Shown: in pieces, positions 40,872 to 49,487 of the stretch
Layout: the number at the start of each line of letters is the position of its first letter
How positions within the stretch are numbered: the first letter of the stretch is position 1
Origin: Terriglobales bacterium
Lineage (GTDB): Bacteria; Acidobacteriota; Terriglobia; Terriglobales; Acidobacteriaceae
Assembly: GCA_035567895.1 (NCBI GenBank)
Contig: DATMPC010000059.1
Location: forward strand, 44,784-108,783
Direction of reading: 5' to 3'
DNA: 64,000 bases
The notes under the pieces: generated by a model
Database searches by the model: none
Told to the model about the DNA's origin: nothing
The model's input: the letters and a program-made list of their open reading frames with translations, nothing else
Made by a program: the position numbers and the translations under genes

Positions 40872-43788
40872 TGACTGCCTTTCTCATCATGGGAAATTCG
40901 AGCGCAAATGTCGTGCCTTGCCCCGGACGGCTGTCTACCTGAATCTTGCCTGCATGCTCCTGGATGATTCCATAGCTAACGGAAAGTCCCAGTCCGGTGC
41001 CGCGACGCTGTCCTTCTCCGGGCTTCACCTTTGTCGTGAAGAAGGGATCGTAGATGCGATTCAAGTGCTCTGGCGCGATGCCCGAGCCCGTATCGGATAT
41101 TACGACTCGCACTCCATCACCGTTCTCAGTGCTGACCTTTAGCGTGCCGCCGTTGGGCATTGCATCCTTAGCGTTCAGGAAGAGGTTCAGGAAGACCTGC
41201 TGCAGCTTGCCGCTGTTGCCCATAATGCCGGGAAGTTCTCGGTACAGGTCGCTGTGGATGTGCACTCTTCCCGTTTTGAACTGGTGCTCGAGCAATGTAA
41301 GTGTGTCCTGAATGACGCGGTTCAAATCGACAAGTTGGAACTCGCTGCCGCTCGTGCGCGAGAAGTTGAGCAGACTGTTGACGATCTCCGAGGCGCGGAA
41401 CGTTTGTTGCGCGATTTTCTCCAGAATCGCGGAACGCTTCTCGTCGCCTTGGAGCTGTTTAGCGAGTAATTGCGAATAAGACGAAATGACGGCAAGGGGC
41501 GTGTTGACTTCGTGGGCAACGCCTGCGGCCAGCAGACCGATCGATGACATCTTTTCCGCCTGGCTGAGCTGCGATTCCAGTTCGAGGCGATCGGTGATGT
41601 CGTCTACGATGATGATGCGCCCAACCACTTCGAACTGGCGCGTAACCAATGGCGCGATCGCGATATTTGCAACCCGGCTCTCGCCCATTGGCGTGTTGAG
41701 TCTGAATTTGTAAAAGTTGTGAATGCCCGGCGACTGGCGAACGCGGTAGTACTCTTCCACGAACGCTGAAGGGAATATCTCACTCAGCGGGCGCCCGAGC
41801 GCCTGCGCTCGCGGCTTCGCGTACATCACTTCCATCTGCGAGTTCCACGACTCGACGCGGTCGGCCAGATCCACCGCTAGGACACCGACGCTGATCGATT
41901 CAACAATGTTTTCGTTGAATTCTTTCAGTCGCTCGTATGCGGCGATGCGCTGTTGCAGGGAAGCGTAGAGTCGCGCGTTCTGGATGGCGATGCCGATATA
42001 TGCGGATAACGTCTCGAGGAGTTCCACGTCCTCGCTGGACAGGTAGTCGCTTTCGACGGTCTTGCCCATACCAAGCACGGCAATAGTACGGTTCTGGACG
42101 CGACACGGGATGTAGTAGTTCAGCTCCAGCTTCGCAATTGTTGCCTGCGCCGCCGGACTTGCGTTCAGCACGTGATGAGTGTTCTCGAAGAACAGATGTG
42201 CTGGCGCTTTCTGGCTCGCGAGTCTGCCGAGAAAATCAAGCTCCAGGTTTTGTGCGGAGGAGATACCGAACGACTTTGCCAGGAAGAACTTCTCTAAGTC
42301 TTCCGGCTTTTCACTGGCGAGAAAGACCGCGACGCGATCGACGAGAAGCGTGTGCGAAAGCCGATCAACTACCGCTGAAAGCATGGCCCGCAGATCGGTT
42401 TCAGAGTTGAGGTCACGCGCGAACTCCACCAGCGTGCGTCGATAGTCGTAGCGCTTGCGGTAGAAGACGCGGTCAAGGCGCTGTTGGATGACGCGCTTGA
42501 TTGGGTCAAAGAGAAGCGCGGTAATTACGACTGCAACAATCAATCCCCACTCACCTGCATTCGGCAGGTTCGAGTGCACCTTTTCGGCGACGACTCCGAT
42601 CACCAGCAGGTTCAGCAAAGTGACGATTGCCGTGGCGAGCGTATACGTCATGCCACGCTTGAAGATCAGGTCAACGTCCATCAAGCGATAGCGGATGATT
42701 GCGTATCCAAACGTCAGAGGCAGGAACACCAGCGAGAGGACCGAGACCTTCATTGTGGGGCTCGGGTCTATGCCGCGGAGATAAGGAATCACGTAGAAGA
42801 TGGTGTAAGGCGCGATTGCGAGGATCGTTCCGCGCGTTACCCACTTCATCTGCTGCCGCAAGAGCGGCGTCTTGCTCTCGCGATATGTATCGACCAGCAC
42901 GATGGCCGCGAGAACGAAACAAACGGTTGAGTAGACGATGTCGAGCCGGTTCAGGTTCCACAGAAGACGCTCACTGGGCGCAAACTTCATGATCGCCAAA
43001 ACGTTGACGGCGACTGTGAACGCGCCGGGAACGTACAGCAGAGGTACTAGCCAACTGCGGCGCCGTAACCACTCCTTAGGCTCGGGGAAGGTGAGCGCGA
43101 AATGCAAGAACAGTGCCGCCTGCAGCGCGCTCGCGGTGACACTCGACCAGCGAATAATCCAGTCGAATCCGTTTAGCTTGCCTGTGTAATGGAAGGCATA
43201 AAGAACGAACGAGGCCAGACAGAAGACGAAGAAGTGAGACGACTTCGGAGCGGACCAACGTCGCAACAGAACATACAGGCCGATTCCGAGGTAAATCAGC
43301 GCGATCAAGCGCAGCCCAAGGTTCAGCGACTTGTCGGCGGGCACAAGGATCACGGGAGCTTCAACGCGTACACCGCCGCGAACTACCCCGTATGTCGCCT
43401 TCGAGTAAGCTCCTGTTCGAACGAGGCTGCGGACTTGGTCGGCCGCGGAGTGAATGGGTCTTCCATTGATATCGGCAAGCTGATCGCCTGCTTTGAGTCC
43501 GGCACGCTCGCCTGGGCCGAGGGGAGTTACTCGTTCGGCGTAGAGTTGGCCTCTACTCTCCAGCCACCACACGCCGTCATCAGGAACAACGTATTCCCGC
43601 TCTTTCTGGAAGTTGATAACCCCAAACACGATCACTGCGACAGTGCACAGTGCCAGCACAACGGCTGCGGCTCGCAGTTGGGATTCCCTGGTCATGCGCT
43701 CATACCGAGGGCGCGCGTGCCCGTTGGAAGGCTCGCTTGCTTCTCTCTCGGCAATAAGCAACTCAGGTGCCAACGGATGATCCTTCAA
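40864..43788 (-). CDS. PDZ-containing membrane histidine kinase
   Basis: A 974-residue sensor. Domains: TM1 (about 40-62); a periplasmic PDZ-like domain (about 75-150: GPGERAGLKAGDQLADINGR); a block of roughly nine hydrophobic helices (about 155-430); a GAF domain (about 455-600); a PAS domain (about 625-740); HisKA with the phospho-accepting His in GVAHEVNTPLAV; HATPase_c with NLFLNAKDAMPNGG and DTGSGIAPEHL and GTGLGLSVSYGI. It resembles PrsK-type kinases in having a multi-helix sensor region and GAF domain, but the periplasmic PDZ domain is unusual. Partner regulator overlaps its 3' end. Confidence 0.9.
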   Translation of the reverse strand: MKDHPLAPELLIAEREASEPSNGHARPRYERMTRESQLRAAAVVLALCTVAVIVFGVINFQKEREYVVPDDGVWWLESRGQLYAERVTPLGPGERAGLKAGDQLADINGRPIHSAADQVRSLVRTGAYSKATYGVVRGGVRVEAPVILVPADKSLNLGLRLIALIYLGIGLYVLLRRWSAPKSSHFFVFCLASFVLYAFHYTGKLNGFDWIIRWSSVTASALQAALFLHFALTFPEPKEWLRRRSWLVPLLYVPGAFTVAVNVLAIMKFAPSERLLWNLNRLDIVYSTVCFVLAAIVLVDTYRESKTPLLRQQMKWVTRGTILAIAPYTIFYVIPYLRGIDPSPTMKVSVLSLVFLPLTFGYAIIRYRLMDVDLIFKRGMTYTLATAIVTLLNLLVIGVVAEKVHSNLPNAGEWGLIVAVVITALLFDPIKRVIQQRLDRVFYRKRYDYRRTLVEFARDLNSETDLRAMLSAVVDRLSHTLLVDRVAVFLASEKPEDLEKFFLAKSFGISSAQNLELDFLGRLASQKAPAHLFFENTHHVLNASPAAQATIAKLELNYYIPCRVQNRTIAVLGMGKTVESDYLSSEDVELLETLSAYIGIAIQNARLYASLQQRIAAYERLKEFNENIVESISVGVLAVDLADRVESWNSQMEVMYAKPRAQALGRPLSEIFPSAFVEEYYRVRQSPGIHNFYKFRLNTPMGESRVANIAIAPLVTRQFEVVGRIIIVDDITDRLELESQLSQAEKMSSIGLLAAGVAHEVNTPLAVISSYSQLLAKQLQGDEKRSAILEKIAQQTFRASEIVNSLLNFSRTSGSEFQLVDLNRVIQDTLTLLEHQFKTGRVHIHSDLYRELPGIMGNSGKLQQVFLNLFLNAKDAMPNGGTLKVSTENGDGVRVVISDTGSGIAPEHLNRIYDPFFTTKVKPGEGQRRGTGLGLSVSYGIIQEHAGKIQVDSRPGQGTTFALEFPMMRKAVNV

Positions 43789-44247
43789 GATTTGTCTAAA
43801 CCTTGGGAAAGTAGGGACTTGCGCCCATTATATTCTGGGAATAGGAACAGCAGTATGCATATTGGGACCCCCCTATGAAAAAACATAGGGGCGCGTAACT
43901 TGCGGTTAGGTACTCGGGCGGTGGGGGATGGCAGCACCTGGTTGATTGTTCCATTTTGGGGCAAGAAATTCCGTGGTAATTCGCTATTATTTCTGGGGGT
44001 TGTAGCAATAAATAGTCGTAAGTTACATGTTTTTAGCTACTTAGAGAGAAAACTGTTGCAATCCCTCTTAATTCCCTGACTGGCGGCGATTTTTTGAAGT
44101 TCTGGGCAGAAATCGACGATTTTGGGCCTCAACTTCCAATAATCGCTGCTTTTCCTCGCTGTTCTTGCGAAGCGAAGAGCCGTCACCCTTGTTCTTCCGC
44201 ACTTGTTTCTTCCTGTGGTTTCCATTTAGCTTCTGGTCCGACAACCT
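43789..44247. other. Divergent intergenic region with a hairpin
   Basis: 459 bases between the kinase gene (minus) and the gamma-glutamyltransferase gene (plus), AT-richer than the flanks. The only feature I can defend is the hairpin at 43870-43891. No sigma-54 -24/-12 element was found by eye. Confidence 0.4.
43870..43891. other. Hairpin with A6 loop upstream of the kinase gene
   Basis: CCCCTATG (43870-43877), AAAAAA, CATAGGGG (43884-43891): a perfect 8-bp stem, 80 bases upstream of the kinase start. On the minus strand the loop reads T6. It could be a 5'-leader structure or a protein-binding site; no known riboswitch matches. Confidence 0.45.
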
Positions 44248-45906
44248 ATGCGACCATTTACCCTCTTCGCGATGACGCTCCTCGTCTCCACTTTCGCTTC
44301 TTCCCAGGATCGTGCTTATGGCCGGTCTATGGTGATCACGCCCAAAGGCATCGTCGCCACGAGCCACTATTTGGCGTCCCAGGCCGGAGCGAGAGTGCTT
44401 GCTCAAGGCGGAACTGCGGTCGATGCGGCCATTGCTGCGAACGCGGTGCTTTCGGTGACCGAGCCGATGATGAATGGCATCGGCGGAGACATGTTTGCGA
44501 TTTACTGGGACGCCAAGACGGGCAAGCTGTCGGGCATCAACGCCAGCGGATGGGCGCCGAAGGCCCTCACGCCCGAACACTTGCGTTCCAAGGAGGGTAT
44601 CAATCAGATGCCGAGGCATGGGATCGACAGCGTCACGGTTCCAGGTGCGGTTGCAGGATGGGCGGCGATGCACAAGCGCTTTGGCAAACTTCCGTGGCGG
44701 GATCTGTTTCAGCCGGCTATCTACTACGCTGAGAACGGATATGCGGTCCCGGAGATCATCCATGACGCCTGGTCAAACGCAAATTTCACCGACGAAGGCA
44801 AACGGGTGTTCTTGCCTAATGGACACGCTCCGGAATTGGGAGCACTCTTCAAGAATCCTGATTATGCCCGGACACTTCGTGTCTTGGCGGATCGAGGACC
44901 CGATTCCTTCTACAGAGGAGAGATCGGACAGGCGCTGATTGCCACCTCAAACGAACTCGGCGGCACCATGACGGCCGACGATCTTGCGCAGTTTGCCCCG
45001 GAATGGGTGGAACCGATCTCCACGGAATATCGGGGCTGGCGGGTCTACGAACTTCCTCCGAATGGGCAGGGCATGGCCGCACTGTCCATGCTCAACATCA
45101 TGGAACAGACGCCGGCAGCGCCCGATGGGCCGCAGGGCACTGCGGAAATGCACAAAAAGATCGAAGCGATGCAGTTAGCTTATGCCGATTTGCAGCGCTA
45201 CCTGGCGGATCCTCGAGTTTCACTAGTGCCGACCGTGGGCCTGCTTTCAAAGGAGTACGCGGCCAAACGCGCAAGACTGATCGATCCCAACAAGGCGCAT
45301 TGCGATTACGGCGCCGGAGTGCCAGTTGGAAGCGACACCACATATCTGACCACCGTCGATCGCGACGGGAACATTGTTTCTTGGATCAATAGCAATTACT
45401 CCGAGTTCGGCTCTGGGGTGGTCGTGAAAGGAATGGGATTTCCTTTACAGAATCGTGGTGGGCTGTTTGTCCTTGATCCGGCACACCCGAACGTCCTCGC
45501 TGGACGCAAGCGGCCGTATCACACGATTATTCCCGCCTTCATGGAGAAGGGTGATCAACACATTGGGTTTGGCATCATGGGAGGTTCGAATCAGCCTCTT
45601 GCCCATGCTCAATTTGTTTCCAACCTGGTGGACTATGGAATGAATATTCAGGGAGCTCTTTCGGCGCCCCGATTCACCGTCGGAAGCAGCTTCTGCCACA
45701 TACCAATCGAGAGCCGGGTAAAGCCTGAAGTAATCGATGCACTGCGCGCAAAGGGACACGACTTGGAAGTGCGTAAGGAATATTCCGCGCGGATGGGACG
45801 CGGACAGGCGATTCTTCATGACTCGAGTAAGAAGATGAATTTCGCTGCTTCAGATCCCCGGGCTGATGGATCGGCTGAAGTTGAGCCGCCGGAGTTTCCG
45901 CAGTAG
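44248..45906 (+). CDS. ggt: Gamma-glutamyltransferase
   Basis: A 552-residue Ntn-hydrolase that removes or transfers the gamma-glutamyl group of glutathione and related compounds, active in the periplasm. Residues 1-19 are a signal peptide (MRPFTLFAMTLLVSTFASS). Family segments: GGTAVDAAIAANAVLSVTEP, MNGIGGDMFAIY, VTVPGAVAGWAAMH; the autocatalytic cleavage Thr lies in GSDTTYLTTVDRDGNIVSWI, followed by GSGVVVKGMGFPLQNRG in place of the usual lid motif; GGSNQPLAHAQ is near the end. Precursor should self-cleave into large and small subunits. Length is normal for Ggt. Confidence 0.93.
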   Translation: MRPFTLFAMTLLVSTFASSQDRAYGRSMVITPKGIVATSHYLASQAGARVLAQGGTAVDAAIAANAVLSVTEPMMNGIGGDMFAIYWDAKTGKLSGINASGWAPKALTPEHLRSKEGINQMPRHGIDSVTVPGAVAGWAAMHKRFGKLPWRDLFQPAIYYAENGYAVPEIIHDAWSNANFTDEGKRVFLPNGHAPELGALFKNPDYARTLRVLADRGPDSFYRGEIGQALIATSNELGGTMTADDLAQFAPEWVEPISTEYRGWRVYELPPNGQGMAALSMLNIMEQTPAAPDGPQGTAEMHKKIEAMQLAYADLQRYLADPRVSLVPTVGLLSKEYAAKRARLIDPNKAHCDYGAGVPVGSDTTYLTTVDRDGNIVSWINSNYSEFGSGVVVKGMGFPLQNRGGLFVLDPAHPNVLAGRKRPYHTIIPAFMEKGDQHIGFGIMGGSNQPLAHAQFVSNLVDYGMNIQGALSAPRFTVGSSFCHIPIESRVKPEVIDALRAKGHDLEVRKEYSARMGRGQAILHDSSKKMNFAASDPRADGSAEVEPPEFPQ

Positions 45907-45912
45907 CAGACA

Positions 45913-45940
45913 AAAAAACGGGGAGCTTATTCAGCTCCCC
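45913..45940 (-). terminator. Minus-oriented terminator-like hairpin
   Basis: Stem GGGGAGCT (45920-45927) / AGCTCCCC (45933-45940) with a TATTC loop. The U-tract required for termination exists only for transcripts on the minus strand (A7 at 45912-45918), running toward the 3' end of ggt; the plus-strand side lacks a T-run. No minus-strand gene lies to the right. Confidence 0.6.
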
Positions 45941-46046
45941 AAACAGAAGCGACAGAGGCGATACGTATGGAGTTGGAGGTAAGCTGCTGCTTCTGAGTTG
46001 CCAGCCAGCTGCAATCCTGATTTTTTTTTGATACTAGCCAGTTACT

Positions 46047-46979
46047 ATGCCCTCCAAGCATTCACGGCCAATCTTCGATGGAATGGAAGAGCGCTGGGCG
46101 ACTATTTCGGGTGGACATCTTCGTTATCTCGTAGGGGGCAAGGGCCGTCCGCTGCTTCTCGTGCATGGAATTGCCGCGTCATCATTCTCTTTTCGCTTCA
46201 ATTGTCCCGAACTGATGCGCGAGTTCCGCGTGTTCGTGCCGGATCTAATGAGCGTTGAGTCTTCGGAACGCATAGCTGGAATGGATGGTTCACTATTTGC
46301 CACCGCACGCCGCCTTGCCGAGTTTCTTGAGAGCTTAGGGCTTCAGCGTGCGAGTATCCTTGGCAGCTCCCATGGAGGCTCAGTCGTATTGAGGCTGGCC
46401 GCACTCGCTCCGGAGCGCTTCGAACGATTGCTCCTGGTCTCGCCCGCGAATCCCTTTGCCCGCCAGTACCGGGCAGTTGTGAAGTTTTATTTGAGTTCCG
46501 TAGGCAGGATGTTTATTCGTTTAGCCCCTTTCACCCCCGGCCGTATTTGGGACTATGGAATCGGTCGCATGTATGCAAATCCGAGAGGCATGGCTGCCGG
46601 CACCGGCATCGGTTATGCGCGTCCCCTAAGGGAAAAAGGGACCACCCAGTACCTGCTTTCCTGCCTGGAAACATTCAATGAGGATATTGAAGGGTTGAGC
46701 GATCAACTGACTACGCTCGCCGGGATTCCAACCCTTCTCATCTGGGGAGACCGTGATCCTGTGGTGGAGATTGAATCTGGATATCAACTCCAAAAAGCGC
46801 TTGGTGCCGAGATGGTGGTGATGCGCGGCATCGGCCACCTTCCTTATGAAGAAGCTCCTCAGGAATTCAATCGTATCCTCCTGGATTATCTGGGGGGAGA
46901 ACCCTCAAGGGTTGGACAGGGGGATGATACCTGGCACGCCGAGGGAAGAAATCCTCGCGGCGGGGAATTACTCAAGTAA
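46047..46979 (+). CDS. Alpha/beta hydrolase
   Basis: A 310-residue cytoplasmic hydrolase. Catalytic residues: nucleophile Ser in LGSSHGGSVVLR, Asp in LIWGDRDPVVE, His in RGIGHLPYEEAP. The oxyanion-hole segment is LLLVHGIAASS. The lid region (about 150-215) is hydrophobic with RMFIRLAPFTPGRIWDYG. The nearest general type is haloalkane-dehalogenase-like or epoxide-hydrolase-like hydrolases and lipases, but substrate cannot be inferred. It precedes a DedA gene by 60 bases. Confidence 0.83.
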   Translation: MPSKHSRPIFDGMEERWATISGGHLRYLVGGKGRPLLLVHGIAASSFSFRFNCPELMREFRVFVPDLMSVESSERIAGMDGSLFATARRLAEFLESLGLQRASILGSSHGGSVVLRLAALAPERFERLLLVSPANPFARQYRAVVKFYLSSVGRMFIRLAPFTPGRIWDYGIGRMYANPRGMAAGTGIGYARPLREKGTTQYLLSCLETFNEDIEGLSDQLTTLAGIPTLLIWGDRDPVVEIESGYQLQKALGAEMVVMRGIGHLPYEEAPQEFNRILLDYLGGEPSRVGQGDDTWHAEGRNPRGGELLK

Positions 46980-47039
46980 GTACTCTGTGGTTCCCCGTTC
47001 TCCAGACAAAAACCTCCCCTGCTATTCTCACTTCAACCA

Positions 47040-47654
47040 ATGCACCTGCACGAGCTGCTGCGGAAGTACTTTGCTGAGTATGGTTACTGGACCGTAGCCG
47101 TCATCTTGCTGCTCGAGAATGCCGGCATTCCTCTGCCCGGCGAGACCACGCTGCTCTTTGCCGCTTTTCTGGCATTTTCGGAGCATCGGCTTACGCTTTG
47201 GGGGATCATTATCGTGGGTGTAGTCGCCTGCACGATTGGCGATAACCTCGGCTATTGGATTGGCTATCGTGGCGGTCGGCCGCTGCTTGATCGTCAGCGA
47301 CGGATCTTTCGCATCTCCGAAGAACACTTGCGCCGTGGTGAGCAGTTCTTTGCGCGTTACGGCAGCATAACGGTGCTCTTCGCGCGCTTTGTCTTTGGTA
47401 TGCGCATCATTGCCGGCCCTTTGGCAGGCGTGCTGAAGATGCCCTGGAAGAAATTCGTGTTGTTCAACTTCCTGGGCGCGGTGCTTTGGGTGAGCGTAGT
47501 GGCGTCCCTCGGCTACTTCTTCGGGAGCCGATGGGAGTGGCTGATGACTGAGCTGGAAGACTTCCAGATAGTTCTGGCCGCCGTTGCTGTGGTAGTACTG
47601 CTGGTCCTGTGGCGGCGCGAGCGCAAGCGCAAAAAGGTAGCACGTGCCAAATAG
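47040..47654 (+). CDS. DedA-family membrane protein
   Basis: A 204-residue inner-membrane protein. The family's landmark segments are present: VAVILLLENAGIPLPGETTL, GDNLGYWIGYRGGR, FFARYGSITVLFARFVFGMR, and GPLAGVLKMPWKKF. DedA proteins are thought to be lipid-scrambling or undecaprenyl-phosphate/phosphatidylethanolamine-flipping proteins needed for envelope integrity. The tail is basic (RRERKRKKVARAK). The stop overlaps the GTG start of the DUF58 gene by 11 bases, so expression of the two is coupled. Confidence 0.9.
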   Translation: MHLHELLRKYFAEYGYWTVAVILLLENAGIPLPGETTLLFAAFLAFSEHRLTLWGIIIVGVVACTIGDNLGYWIGYRGGRPLLDRQRRIFRISEEHLRRGEQFFARYGSITVLFARFVFGMRIIAGPLAGVLKMPWKKFVLFNFLGAVLWVSVVASLGYFFGSRWEWLMTELEDFQIVLAAVAVVVLLVLWRRERKRKKVARAK

Positions 47655-49071
47655 AGTTGCGACACTCTTCGAGAACCTCGACCGCGAAGCCTGGGCGCGC
47701 TTCTTTGTAGCCCTGCTCGGACTCATCTTCTCGTTCGCTTTTGCCATCCTCTCTACAAGCTTTCGAGATGAAGGCAATGTTCTTGGCACGGCGATTACAG
47801 CTTCACTGGCGCTGCTGACGGCCGGAGTTGTTGGGATCGCGACGATTCCCTTTCTGGCACGGCGCGTCGCTTTGGAGCGATTGCGCTTCAATGTGCGTTA
47901 TGAACTCACGCGCGAAGGTGTTGCCTATATTTTGGCCGTGATAGTAATCGGAATCGCTGCCCTCAATACCGCCAACAACCTTCTCTTCATTGTGGTCGCG
48001 GCTATGCTCGCCGCAGTATTGGTTTCAGGCATATCCTCCACCATCGTTCTATTTGGACTAAATCTCAAAGTCGCCTTGCCCGAGAATGTTTTTGCCGGCA
48101 AACCTTGCATTGGGAGTGTCACGGTTCGCAACGACGGGCGCTTGCCGTCGTTCTCGGTAAGCGTAGTTCCAGAGAAGCCGAGTCAGCGCCGAAAATGGAA
48201 GTGGCAGCGGACCGAACTGGGAATTCCTCCATTCCGTCCGTCGGCCAGGCAGTGGTTTCGCTTGCCGGATCTTCAACTCAGGCCCGTGCCTCCTCGGGCG
48301 CCCGCGGAACCGATCCTCAACTCCCCGGTCTACTTTCCGCACGTGCGCTCTCATCATTCCGAATCGGCCCCGGTGGAATTGAAGTTTCCGCGCCGCGGGC
48401 GATACGCGCAGAGCGGCCTTGGCCTGGCAACGCGTTTTCCATTTTCCTTTCTGACTAAGACGCGCATTATTGCGTTCGAGCGCGAGTTGATCGTTCTGCC
48501 TGAAGTGGAGGAGACCGAGCAATTCCTCACAATCCTGCCTACGCTACGAGGTGAGTTTGAGATGTTTGTGGCGGGCCGGGGATACGACTTGTACCGCTTG
48601 CGCGAGTTCGCCGCCGGAGATGCGGCTAGACACATTCACTGGAAAGCCACCGCGCGCGCGCAAACTGTGATGGTTCGCGAATTCACGCGCGAGGACGAAC
48701 GTAAGCTCAAGATTGTCTTCGACAATCCCGCGCCGGGAGAAGTGAAGTCCGAAGACTACGAATCGGCAATCAAATTAGCCGCGTCGCTTGCCTGGCACTT
48801 TGCTGACGGCACTACCGACATCAGCTTCGCTGCCCCAGGGTATTTAGGTGTTGGCCCACAGCAGGCACTCAGCTTTCTGCGACATCTCGCGGTTGCTCAA
48901 CCCGCGGCTCAGAAGCTTCCTCTGGAAACGCTGGCTTCACGTGACGCGTACAACCTTGTGATCACCGCGCGGCAGAGAGGCTCAATTCCGACGCAGCTCT
49001 GGACCAGTTCTTACTTCATCTTTATCGGAAATACGAGCGGAAGCATCACGACCTCAAGTGAGAACGTTTGA
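47644..49071 (+). CDS. DUF58 domain membrane protein
   Basis: A 475-residue membrane protein of the DUF58 family (VWA-containing complexes with MoxR AAA ATPases). Two helix pairs occur near the N-terminus (FFVALLGLIFSFAFAILST, TAGVVGIATIPFLARR, then AYILAVIVIGIAALN and ANNLLFIVVAAMLAAVL). The diagnostic block is YRLREFAAGDAARHIHWKAT, followed by VMVREFTREDERKLKIVFD. Its start is GTG 47644 inside the DedA 3' end; no MoxR gene is nearby. It probably takes part in envelope assembly or stress response. Confidence 0.88.
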   Translation: MPNRVATLFENLDREAWARFFVALLGLIFSFAFAILSTSFRDEGNVLGTAITASLALLTAGVVGIATIPFLARRVALERLRFNVRYELTREGVAYILAVIVIGIAALNTANNLLFIVVAAMLAAVLVSGISSTIVLFGLNLKVALPENVFAGKPCIGSVTVRNDGRLPSFSVSVVPEKPSQRRKWKWQRTELGIPPFRPSARQWFRLPDLQLRPVPPRAPAEPILNSPVYFPHVRSHHSESAPVELKFPRRGRYAQSGLGLATRFPFSFLTKTRIIAFERELIVLPEVEETEQFLTILPTLRGEFEMFVAGRGYDLYRLREFAAGDAARHIHWKATARAQTVMVREFTREDERKLKIVFDNPAPGEVKSEDYESAIKLAASLAWHFADGTTDISFAAPGYLGVGPQQALSFLRHLAVAQPAAQKLPLETLASRDAYNLVITARQRGSIPTQLWTSSYFIFIGNTSGSITTSSENV

Positions 49072-49175
49072 ACGGCTACTCTGTCCAGACTGCAAAAAAT
49101 ACCCAGGAATGCCTCCCAGTTGGCACAACTTGACATCCAAAGTAAGCAACCGTCAATTGAGAGCGGTGAATTGCC

Positions 49176-49391
49176 ATGGATGAATATCTGCCTTCATTTC
49201 GCCTGGAATTTCACAATACCTACAATGAATACCGCATCGTTGATGGGCATGTGCAATTCCGTCCGGAACGTGGAGAGTGGCGTACCCTGGATATGGAAGA
49301 CATCCAGATGCACTTTTCTTTGCGGACGCCTGTAGCCAGTTGGATCCGCAACACCACCGACCGCGTCCACTATCTTCCCTTAGCCGTGTGA
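49176..49391 (+). CDS. Small hypothetical protein
   Basis: A 71-residue, soluble, moderately acidic product (MDEYLPSFRLEFHNTYNEYR...). No family recognised. The composition (many Arg/Glu/Tyr/Trp, few low-information residues) looks like a folded small protein rather than a shadow of another frame, and no overlapping larger gene occupies this stretch. The upstream context (GAGCGGTGAATTGCC) contains a weak purine-rich site. It lies between DUF58 and glcD and could be a coding gene or chance. Confidence 0.5.
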   Translation: MDEYLPSFRLEFHNTYNEYRIVDGHVQFRPERGEWRTLDMEDIQMHFSLRTPVASWIRNTTDRVHYLPLAV

Positions 49392-49487
49392 GCGCCTTCT
49401 TTCTCGAAGCTTGAGAGATCGTTGTTTACTGCGGATACTGCGGAAGTAGGGGTCGAATCCGGTGTTAGAATCCGACTCGGCTCCCCC

